Shown here in pieces: positions 1 through 5,725 of a stretch of DNA of 14,236 bases (positions are counted from its first letter, which is position 1; the number at the start of each line of letters is the position of its first letter). The stretch lies in contig DATAEK010000382.1 in the NCBI GenBank assembly GCA_036258055.1, positions 1-14,236 of the forward strand, in the 5' to 3' direction. This DNA comes from DATAEK01 sp036258055 (GTDB lineage Bacteria; Acidobacteriota; Vicinamibacteria; Vicinamibacterales; 2-12-FULL-66-21). The notes below the pieces were generated by a model that was not told the DNA's origin, did not search any database, and worked only from the letters and a program-made list of their open reading frames with translations. Both the position numbers and the translations under genes were made by a program.

Positions 1-29
1 AGCAAAGCCCCACGCGGATGCCCCAGGCT

Positions 30-89
30 GCCGCCGCGCACCGATCCCCCGCGGCGGCGGCAAGGCCAAAGGCCGTCGCGCGAAGCGCG
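30..89. repeat. cluster of short GC-rich inverted repeats
   Basis: Three small palindromes lie in a row. A 9-bp stem pairs 30-38 (GCCGCCGCG) with 50-58. GGCC-AAA-GGCC occupies 64-74. CGCGC-GAA-GCGCG occupies 77-89 and contains the heptamer GCGAAGC, known as an unusually stable DNA mini-hairpin. No open frame here looks like protein. The stretch may be the 3' flank of a gene to the left of the window or a repeat cluster; function unknown. Confidence 0.4.
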
Positions 90-93
90 TAAA

Positions 94-130
94 GCGCGTG
101 GGGGTGGGGCCCCACGCGCATTAAGAAATG
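94..130 (+). repeat. stem-loop repeat element, copy A
   Basis: A perfect 10-bp stem pairs GCGCGTGGGG (94-103) with CCCCACGCGC (110-119) around the loop GTGGGG (104-109). It is followed directly by ATTAAGAAATG (120-130). A second copy at 8859-8897 has the same size, the same loop, the same inner half-stem and a near-identical tail, but different outer stem bases that still pair. This makes it a dispersed, structure-conserved element of the REP or small-RNA kind rather than chance. Neither copy is followed by a T-run, so it is not a standard intrinsic terminator. Its role is unknown. Confidence 0.65.
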
Positions 131-166
131 CAGACCCTGCGCTCAAGTCACCCGATCCCCGAGTTT

Positions 167-218
167 CGAGCCCAGAATCCCGAGCGCCGAACGCCGAGCC
201 CAGAATCCCGAGCGCCGA
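167..218. repeat. two-unit tandem repeat, 28-bp period
   Basis: A 24-bp sequence at 167-190 recurs without change at 195-218, giving a 28-bp period. Its core is CAGAATCCCGAGCGCCGA. Related CCCGA and CGAG words extend on both sides from about 151 to 225, so this looks like a short, decayed minisatellite. A 66-codon open frame across it (128-328) is Pro/Ser/Arg-rich purely because of the repeat and is not called as a gene. Confidence 0.7.
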
Positions 219-271
219 GCCCCGATCATCTGGCATCCAGCCCCGAAACTGTCGTACAGTCTGCCCTTCTC

Positions 272-334
272 AGCCCGTTATGCGGCTTGAAACGAGCATG
301 CTGTACTCGTTTCGGCCAAGCCGCATGACGGGCT
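272..334. repeat. long imperfect hairpin (18 + 7 bp stem)
   Basis: The left arm 272-289 pairs with the right arm 317-334 over 18 bp with a single G-T wobble. After a 4-nt right-side bulge (313-316), AAACGAG (290-296) pairs with CTCGTTT (306-312) around a 9-nt loop. A smaller palindrome, ACTGT-CGT-ACAGT, lies just upstream at 248-260. No T-run follows on either strand. It could be a small mobile palindrome, a structured RNA, or a protein-binding site. An attC site was considered and rejected. Confidence 0.7.
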
Positions 335-408
335 AGGCGCGCCGCAGGCGCGGCCCGCCGGAGCGGAGTGGGGCGCAGGCGTCCCCGCGAGCGACGGCGA
401 CAGGGGGT

Positions 409-430
409 CCGGCGGGGCGAAGCCCCCCGG
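409..430 (+). repeat. GC hairpin just upstream of the first gene
   Basis: CCGG (409-412) pairs with CCGG (427-430), and GGGGC (414-418) pairs with GCCCC (422-426) around a GAA loop, with one bulged C at 413. It contains the stable mini-hairpin heptamer GCGAAGC (417-423). It ends about 10 nt before the Shine-Dalgarno of the amidohydrolase gene, so if transcribed it sits in the leader. Only a short TTT follows, making termination doubtful. Confidence 0.45.
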
Positions 431-440
431 TTTAGTCAGT

Positions 441-445
441 GGAGG
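441..445 (+). promoter_or_regulatory. ribosome binding site GGAGG that decides the start
   Basis: GGAGG lies 5 nt before the GTG at 451. An alternative in-frame GTG at 439 lies in front of this site and would have no Shine-Dalgarno of its own. The start at 451 is therefore preferred. Confidence 0.75.
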
Positions 446-450
446 TTGAC

Positions 451-3177
451 GTGACACGCCGACATCTCGCCCGCCGGACGCTCACGCTCGTCGCGGCGCT
501 CGCGCTCGTGCCGATTGCCGCCTCGCGCCCTGCCGGTCAGGCCGCCCGACAGTCACGCGTGATCGCGCTCAAGGGGGGCACGGTCGTGACCGTGACGAAA
601 GGGACCATCCAGAACGGCACGGTGATCCTGCGGGACGGCAAAATCGCCGCCGTCGGCGCCAACATCGAGATCCCCGCGGGCGCGGACGTCGTCGACGTTA
701 CCGGGAAGTTCGTATCGCCCGGCATCATCGACTGCCACTCCCACATCGCGAACGACTCGATCAACGAGGGCGGCACGACCGTCAGCTCGATGACCGGTAT
801 GCAGGACGTGCTCGATCCGACCGACATCAACATCTACCGCGACCTCGGCGGCGGCCTCACGACCGCGAACATCCTCCACGGCAGCGCCAATCCCATCGGC
901 GGCAAGAACGTCGTGATCAAACTGCGCTGGGGAAAGACGCGCGCGGAGGATTTGATCTTCGAGGGCGCGATGCCGGGGATCAAGTTCGCCTTGGGCGAGA
1001 ACCCGAAGGACATGCGTCAGTTCGGACAGACGGGACCGCGCCGATATCCGATCACGCGCATGGGGACCGAGTTCGTCATCCGCGATGCGTTCACGCGCGC
1101 GAAGGCTTATCAGAAAGCGTGGAAGGACTACGAGGCCGCGAAAGCCGCCGGCCAGGACGTGCTGCCGCCGCGACGTGACCTGCAGCTCGAACCGCTCGTC
1201 GAGATCCTGGAAGGCAAGCGGCTGGTGCACGCGCACAGCTATCGCGCGGACGAGATCCTGATGCTCATCCGTCTGGCCGACGAGATGGGCTTCAAAATCG
1301 CGACGTTCCAGCACGTGCTCGAAGGCTACAAGGTGGCGAAGGAGATCGCCGCGCATGGCGCCGGCGCGTCCACGTTCTCCGACTGGTGGGGCTACAAGAT
1401 CGAAGCGGTCGACGCGATCCCGTACAACGCCGCGATCATGGTGAAGAAGGGTGTCGTCGTCTCGGTGAATTCGGACAGCGCAGAGCATGCGCGTCGGCTG
1501 AACACCGAAGCGGCCAAGTCGATGAAGTGGGGCGGCCTGACCGAAGACGAGGCCATCGCCCTGGTGACGATCAATCCCGCCAAGCAGCTCCGCATCGACA
1601 ACCGCGTCGGCTCCCTCGAGGCCGGCAAGGACGCCGACGTCGTCGTCTGGAACCATCATCCGCTCAGTTCGTACGCCATCGCGGAGCAGGTCTACATCGA
1701 CGGAACGGTCTACTACGACCGCAAGGCCGAAGAGCGCCGGCTCACCGAGTTGAAAAAGGAGAAATCCGACCTCGCGGCGGCTGAGCGCGCTGTGACTCGC
1801 ACGCCTACCGCTGATCCGCAGGAGCGGCCGAAGATTGCCACCGAGCCGTCCGGGTCGAATGGCGGACCGCGCGTCGAAGACGATCGGCAGCAGCCGACTG
1901 CCACGTCGGGACAGATGCCGCCGTCACCGCCGGCACGCGCCGGCGCTCAACCCGGAGCCGCGGTGCTGGCCATCACGAACGCGACGATCCATCCAGTGAC
2001 GCGGCCGGTCATCGAGCGAGGCACGATCGTCGTGCGCGGCGGGAAGATCGAGGCGGTCGGCGCCAACATCCAGGTGCCGGCAGGCGCGAACGTCATCGAC
2101 GCCGCCGGTGCGCACGTGTATCCCGGCTTCCTCAACGCGCGAACCACGATCGGCCTTTCGGAACCGGGGCCGCGCGGCTTCGACGACGTGAACGAGATGC
2201 TGGACATCAATCCACAGCTCCGGACTCGCGTGGCGTACCACGCAGAGAGCGACGCGATTCCAGTCGCCCGCGCGAACGGCGTGACGACGGTGGCCGTGGT
2301 CCCTGGCGGCGGCACGTTCGGCGGCGAGGTGGCGGTCATGAACCTCGACGGTTGGACGTGGGAAGAAGCGACACTGCGCGCCAATGCGGGAATCGAGTTC
2401 AACTTCCCTGCGGTCGGCGGCGGTGGCGGGCGCGGCGGCGGTGGTGGTGGCGGCGGACGCGGCGGTCAGGCTCAGGACCGGACGTACGACGATCTGAAAC
2501 GCGAGCGTGACAAGAAGCTCGACGACATCATCCGGCTCTTCGATCAGGCGCGCGCTTACGCGAAAGCGGGCAAGGACAAAACGGTCGACTGGACGCTCGA
2601 AGCACTCGTGCCCGTCGTCGAGCGCAGGCTTCCGCTCATCGCGACGGCGAGCCGCGAGCAGGAAATCAGGGACGCCATCGCTTTCGCCGATCGCGCGAAA
2701 GTGAACATCGTGATCAGCGGGGGTACGGAGGCGGGGCTCGTGGCGCCATTGCTCAAGGAGAAGAACATCCCCGTAATTCTGTCCAACACGCTGACCCTGC
2801 CGTCACGCGAGGACATGTTTCACGCCGCGACTTATCAGCTCGCCGGCGAGCTCGCGCAGGCCGGGGTGAAGGTCGCGTTCTCGACCGGTGACACGAACAA
2901 CGTGCGCCTTGTCCCCTACAACGCCGCGATGTCGGTCGCGTGGGGCATGAGCGGCGATGACGCGCTCAAAGCGCTGACGATCAACGCCGCGGAGATCCTC
3001 GGCGTCGCCGATCGCGTCGGCAGCCTCGAGGCCGGCAAGGATGCGAACCTGTTCATCGCGAAGGGCGATCCCCTCGAGATCCGGACGGAGATCACGCACG
3101 TTCTGATCGAGGGCAAGGACGTGGAGATGGGGAACAAGCATTACGCGCTGTATCAGAAATACCTGGCTAGACAGTAG
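451..3177 (+). CDS. secreted double-module amidohydrolase (imidazolonepropionase-like)
   Basis: A 908-residue exported protein made of two metal-dependent-hydrolase modules in tandem. The GTG start at 451 is chosen because GGAGG lies 5 nt upstream. The N-terminus is a signal peptide (basic RRHLARR, then a hydrophobic run to about residue 25). Module 1 (about 35-440) keeps the amidohydrolase ligands: DCHSH with H96/H98, HAH at 260-262, H288 in FQH, and D342 in NSD. Module 2 (about 504-908) repeats the fold from its opening strands (IEAVGANIQVPAGA mirrors IAAVGANIEIPAGA), but NARTT (562-566) replaces the HxH site and TAS replaces a later His region, so it is probably catalytically dead. A charged, Pro-rich linker joins the modules. 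A Gly/Arg run (656-672) lies inside module 2. The substrate is unknown; relatives cleave cyclic amides, dipeptides or N-acyl amino acids. The next gene encodes a homologue of module 2. Confidence 0.88.
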   Translation: MTRRHLARRTLTLVAALALVPIAASRPAGQAARQSRVIALKGGTVVTVTKGTIQNGTVILRDGKIAAVGANIEIPAGADVVDVTGKFVSPGIIDCHSHIANDSINEGGTTVSSMTGMQDVLDPTDINIYRDLGGGLTTANILHGSANPIGGKNVVIKLRWGKTRAEDLIFEGAMPGIKFALGENPKDMRQFGQTGPRRYPITRMGTEFVIRDAFTRAKAYQKAWKDYEAAKAAGQDVLPPRRDLQLEPLVEILEGKRLVHAHSYRADEILMLIRLADEMGFKIATFQHVLEGYKVAKEIAAHGAGASTFSDWWGYKIEAVDAIPYNAAIMVKKGVVVSVNSDSAEHARRLNTEAAKSMKWGGLTEDEAIALVTINPAKQLRIDNRVGSLEAGKDADVVVWNHHPLSSYAIAEQVYIDGTVYYDRKAEERRLTELKKEKSDLAAAERAVTRTPTADPQERPKIATEPSGSNGGPRVEDDRQQPTATSGQMPPSPPARAGAQPGAAVLAITNATIHPVTRPVIERGTIVVRGGKIEAVGANIQVPAGANVIDAAGAHVYPGFLNARTTIGLSEPGPRGFDDVNEMLDINPQLRTRVAYHAESDAIPVARANGVTTVAVVPGGGTFGGEVAVMNLDGWTWEEATLRANAGIEFNFPAVGGGGGRGGGGGGGGRGGQAQDRTYDDLKRERDKKLDDIIRLFDQARAYAKAGKDKTVDWTLEALVPVVERRLPLIATASREQEIRDAIAFADRAKVNIVISGGTEAGLVAPLLKEKNIPVILSNTLTLPSREDMFHAATYQLAGELAQAGVKVAFSTGDTNNVRLVPYNAAMSVAWGMSGDDALKALTINAAEILGVADRVGSLEAGKDANLFIAKGDPLEIRTEITHVLIEGKDVEMGNKHYALYQKYLARQ
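2416..2466 (+). repeat. in-frame GGN codon run encoding a poly-Gly/Arg loop
   Basis: Seventeen consecutive codons encode fifteen Gly and two Arg, mostly GGC and GGT. The run is a simple-sequence tract inside module 2 of the double amidohydrolase. It probably forms a flexible surface loop and is prone to slippage, so its length may vary between strains. The downstream homologue ends in a related RGGRGGQ tail. Confidence 0.75.
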
Positions 3178-3180
3178 TCG

Positions 3181-3415
3181 GTGCCTGGGTGCCTATGGTG
3201 CCTAAGGTGCGAGGGTGCTTAAGGTGCTATGGGTGCTAGGGTGCCGGGGTGCCGGGGTGCCGGGGTGCCAGGGTGCCGGGGTGCAACCGTGACCGTGTGC
3301 AATGTTCAGCAGGTTGTGGTCGTACGGCGTGGCACGGCACCATCGCACCCTCGCACCGTGGCACCCATAGCACCCTCGGCACCCTAGCACCTTCGGCACC
3401 CAGGCACCCAGGCAC
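3181..3415. repeat. mirror array: GGTGC units facing GCACC units
   Basis: The left half (3180-3284) carries 13 GGTGC units spaced 8 or 9 bp apart. The right half (3332-3415) carries 11 inverted GCAC(C) units at mostly the same spacing. The halves pair in one register: GTGCCTGGGTGCCT (3181-3194) is the exact complement of 3402-3415, and GGTGCTATGGGTGC (3223-3236) of 3361-3374, so the region could fold as a single imperfect hairpin over 230 nt long. The centre, about 3286-3330, is unique sequence. The array fills the whole gap between the two amidohydrolase genes and contains no convincing gene or promoter. Confidence 0.85.
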
Positions 3416-3433
3416 GGACAATTGGCAAGTATT

Positions 3434-3437
3434 GGAG
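3434..3437 (+). promoter_or_regulatory. ribosome binding site GGAG
   Basis: GGAG lies 9 nt before the ATG at 3447. The following CTCC (3441-3444) is its exact complement, so a tiny GGAG-TAG-CTCC hairpin could mask it. Confidence 0.6.
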
Positions 3438-3446
3438 TAGCTCCCC

Positions 3447-4811
3447 ATGATCAGCCTTACTCGACCGGCGGTGTCCTGCGTCGCCATTGCTGTGGCGTTT
3501 GGAGTCGTCGCCAGTGCCGACGCCCCGCACATTTACGCGATTCGCGGGGCGCGGCTGGTCACGGCTGTTGGCGCGCCGATCGCGTCGGGCACGATCGTCA
3601 TTCGTAACGGGCTCATCGATGCGGTCGGGGCGGGAGTGCAGCCGCCGGCAGACGCAATGGTCATCGACGGCACCAGCATGACCGTCTACCCGGGCCTCAT
3701 CGATATGGGGAACACGGCGGGGCTCGACGTGCAGGTGCCGCTCAATCAGCCGGACACCCTGCGCACGACCGAGGACGCTGAGCGATGGAAGCGCAGCGTG
3801 ATCTTCCGGCCCGAGCTCGAGGCGGCCGATCACATGCGGCCAGACGCGCCGGAGCTCTCGCGCCTCGTGTCAACAGGCGTGACCACCGTGCTCGCCACGC
3901 CTCCGGGCGTGATTGTCAAAGGCCAGAGCGCGCTGGTCAACGTCGCCTCGCCGGCCGACGAGCCGCAGATCGGGTCGGTTGCGGATCCGCGACGAGGCCT
4001 CCAGATCGTTCGCACGCCCGTGGCACTCCACGTCCAATTCGCCGACAACGTCCGCGGGGATGGATATCCGGTGTCGCTGCTCGGCGCGATTGCGTTCGTG
4101 CGCCAGAGCTTTCTCGACGCGCAGCATCAGCAGCTCGAGGAGCAGCGCTACGACCGCTTGAAAACCGGCGTCAGCCGTCCGGTCTACGACAAGTCGCTCG
4201 ACGCGTTGCAACCGGCGCTGGCCGGGCGATTGCCGGTCGCCTTCGAGGCCGGCCTGGCGCGTGAGATCCGCCGCGCGCTCGCGATGGCCCAGGAGTTCAA
4301 GCTCGATCCGATCATCACCGGCGGACACGAGTCCGATCAGGTCGCCACCGAACTGAAGGCGCGAAATGCGCGGGTCATCTACAGCCTGAACTTCCCCGCT
4401 CGCTCGCGGATCCTGCCCCCCGACGCCGATGAGCCGGTTCGCGAGCTGCGCTTGCGCGCGCAGGCCGCGAAGAGTCCGGCGGCGCTCGAGAAAGCCGGCG
4501 TGCCGTTCGCATTCGCCTCGGCGGGCCTTCGCGAGCCGCGGGACTTCCTGAGAAACGCCGCGCGCGCGGTGAAGGACGGGTTGCCGGCGGATGCGGCGAT
4601 CCGGGCGCTGACGATCGACGCTGCGAAGATTGCCGGCGCATCATCTCGACTGGGCTCACTCGAGAAGGGAAAGATCGCGAACGTGATCGTCACCGACGGA
4701 GATCTCTTCGAGGACAAGACGCGCGTGAAGCACGCATTCGTCGATGGTCGTCCCGTGACCATCGACGACCAGCCACAGCCGGAGCGCCGCGGGGGACGCG
4801 GCGGTCAGTGA
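3447..4811 (+). CDS. secreted metal-ligand-less amidohydrolase-like protein
   Basis: A 454-residue exported protein of the amidohydrolase (imidazolonepropionase-like) superfamily. The ATG at 3447 has GGAG 9 nt upstream. The first 26 or so residues (from MISLTRPAVSCVAIAV) form a signal peptide. The start of the fold (RGARLVTAVGAP, then YPGLIDMGNT) and its end (ALTIDAAKIAGASSRLGSLEKGKIANVIV) are typical of the family. The HxH metal site is replaced by D86-M-G-N-T90, and no clear replacement His ligands are visible. It matches the degenerate C-terminal half of the preceding protein (for example LPVAFEAGLAREIRRAL against LPLIATASREQEIRDAI). It is probably a non-catalytic partner or subunit rather than an enzyme; this role is inferred. 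The C-terminus ends in a basic RRGGRGGQ tail. It is co-directional with the previous gene, separated by the 3181-3415 repeat array. Confidence 0.85.
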   Translation: MISLTRPAVSCVAIAVAFGVVASADAPHIYAIRGARLVTAVGAPIASGTIVIRNGLIDAVGAGVQPPADAMVIDGTSMTVYPGLIDMGNTAGLDVQVPLNQPDTLRTTEDAERWKRSVIFRPELEAADHMRPDAPELSRLVSTGVTTVLATPPGVIVKGQSALVNVASPADEPQIGSVADPRRGLQIVRTPVALHVQFADNVRGDGYPVSLLGAIAFVRQSFLDAQHQQLEEQRYDRLKTGVSRPVYDKSLDALQPALAGRLPVAFEAGLAREIRRALAMAQEFKLDPIITGGHESDQVATELKARNARVIYSLNFPARSRILPPDADEPVRELRLRAQAAKSPAALEKAGVPFAFASAGLREPRDFLRNAARAVKDGLPADAAIRALTIDAAKIAGASSRLGSLEKGKIANVIVTDGDLFEDKTRVKHAFVDGRPVTIDDQPQPERRGGRGGQ

Positions 4812-4835
4812 ACGCCTGAGACCATTGGGTCGCTC

Positions 4836-5009
4836 ATGCATCAGCGAGTGGCGGATCGCCAGCCATCCCGCGTTGGTATCCGTCTAAACCGCCAGCGCGA
4901 GCTCGCAACGAGTTACCAGTACGACATCAGCTTCGGGATCAGCTACTCCTTCGGCTCGATCTACAACAACATCGTCAATCCGCGATTCCGGAGCGCGGGC
5001 GGGTTCTAG
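4836..5009 (+). pseudogene. C-terminal remnant of an outer-membrane beta-barrel protein
   Basis: The frame is open from ATG 4836 to TAG 5009 (57 residues). Its second half reads YDISFGISYSFGSIYNN then IVNPRF and ends in a terminal Phe. The alternating aromatic and polar residues are those of the last beta strands of outer-membrane barrels. There is no signal peptide, no Shine-Dalgarno and no room for the rest of a barrel. It lies in the same frame as the amidohydrolase that stops at 4811, with no stop in between. The best reading is the surviving 3' end of a deleted porin-like gene. A very small intact protein is less likely. Confidence 0.6.
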
Positions 5010-5032
5010 CCGACGGCAGCCCCACAGACGGT

Positions 5033-5051
5033 GCCGGAGCGGTTGCGGTCG
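5033..5051 (+). repeat. 19-bp direct repeat, copy 1
   Basis: GCCGGAGCGGTTGCGGTCG occurs here and, without change, at 5358-5376. Its last 13 bases recur inverted at 5593-5605 (CGACCGCAACCGC). Confidence 0.7.
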
Positions 5052-5162
5052 TGCGGTTCTGTTCACTCGCGCGGCGGCGGGCCCGGCCGTCGGCCGCCGC
5101 CTTCCGCACGCCGGGAACGCGTGCGGCGCTCGGACTCTCTCGCTGCCGCGCCGACTAGGGGC

Positions 5163-5211
5163 TGTTCAGGGCGACATCTGCCAGGCGCACTGATGCGCCG
5201 GATGTGTTCAG
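5163..5211. repeat. palindrome flanked by 7-bp direct repeats
   Basis: GGCGCA (5184-5189) pairs with TGCGCC (5194-5199) around CTGA, with outer CATC (5175-5178) and GATG (5201-5204) able to extend the fold. TGTTCAG occurs on both sides (5163-5169 and 5205-5211). The arrangement resembles a tiny inserted palindrome with target duplication, but the repeats are short enough to be chance. Confidence 0.3.
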
Positions 5212-5357
5212 TGCTACGCGATCACAGGGTGGGAAGTCGGCGCGAGGAATCGCTCCGCACGCGTTCCGGCTTCGCAGCGATGCGGCGTGCTCCAACGTCG
5301 TCCGCCATCCGGGCCCGCCGTCGCGCGAGAGACACCGTCTGAACGCGCTCGGACTCC

Positions 5358-5376
5358 GCCGGAGCGGTTGCGGTCG
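5358..5376 (+). repeat. 19-bp direct repeat, copy 2
   Basis: Identical to 5033-5051. It is preceded by GCGCTCGGACTC (5345-5356), a word that also occurs at 5126-5137, so the region contains shuffled copies of several words. Confidence 0.7.
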
Positions 5377-5510
5377 GATCGGGCCGACCTTGAGCCGCGC
5401 GATCAACGAAGAAACTAAAACGGTCCCGAAGCGGTCCCGAGCGGCGGCGGCGCTGATTCGCCGACGGCGTGGTGATCAGCTCGCGGTTGACCCTGATTCC
5501 GGCTGTCGTT

Positions 5511-5541
5511 CTGACGATCCAAGCCGACGCCGGATCGTCAG
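5511..5541. repeat. 10-bp perfect hairpin
   Basis: CTGACGATCC (5511-5520) pairs with GGATCGTCAG (5532-5541) around an 11-nt loop. It lies 185 bp beyond the stop of the minus-strand peptidase gene. It could mark the 3' end of convergent transcripts, but no T-run directly follows on either strand. Confidence 0.45.
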
Positions 5542-5725
5542 GGCAGCCGCGGAGGGGCCGTTTTTCCGCGCGGCGAAGCGGGAGGCCTGAGACGACCGCA
5601 ACCGCGCCGGCGCGGGGCCTCAATCGACGGCCGGGCCCGCCGCCGCGATCGACCGACAGTGTGTCGACGGGCTCGAGTCGGAAGCGGCTCCGCTGGTCTC
5701 GGGCTACAGGCGAGCACGCCGGTTC

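Larger units (their letters stand above)
5010..5725. other. gene-free, repeat-strewn stretch between convergent genes
   Basis: I see no credible gene in these 716 bp. The open frames in several phases are Arg/Ser-rich and lack any recognisable motif. The stretch holds scattered repeats: a 19-bp direct repeat (5033-5051 and 5358-5376) with an inverted 13-bp part copy at 5593-5605, the word GCGCTCGGACTC twice (5126-5137 and 5345-5356), a palindrome near 5184-5199, and a 10-bp hairpin at 5511-5541. It looks like a graveyard of a deleted gene or mobile DNA next to the beta-barrel stub. No T-tailed terminator is evident for either flanking gene. Confidence 0.55.

Noticed and set aside
128..328. 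66-codon plus-strand open frame
   Set aside because: Pro/Ser/Arg composition follows the 28-bp tandem repeat and its end lies in the long hairpin; there is no Shine-Dalgarno.
272..334. Integron attC site
   Set aside because: It lacks the GTTRRRY and RYYYAAC core boxes and the extrahelical bases expected in attC, and there is no integrase or cassette array nearby.
553..1659. 368-codon minus-strand open frame
   Set aside because: It lies wholly opposite the double amidohydrolase, whose motifs are clear; its Arg/Asp/Val-rich translation is a codon-position shadow.
3181..3415. CRISPR array
   Set aside because: Units are only 8-9 bp with no unique spacers, and the second half is inverted; there are no cas genes.
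5561..5565. TTTTT as the tail of an intrinsic terminator
   Set aside because: No stable stem ends immediately before the run on the plus strand, and the minus-strand A-run is likewise unsupported.
5204..5623. Overlapping open frames of 128 and 133 codons on opposite strands
   Set aside because: Both are Arg/Ser/Ala-rich, overlap each other and the repeats, and carry no motif or Shine-Dalgarno.
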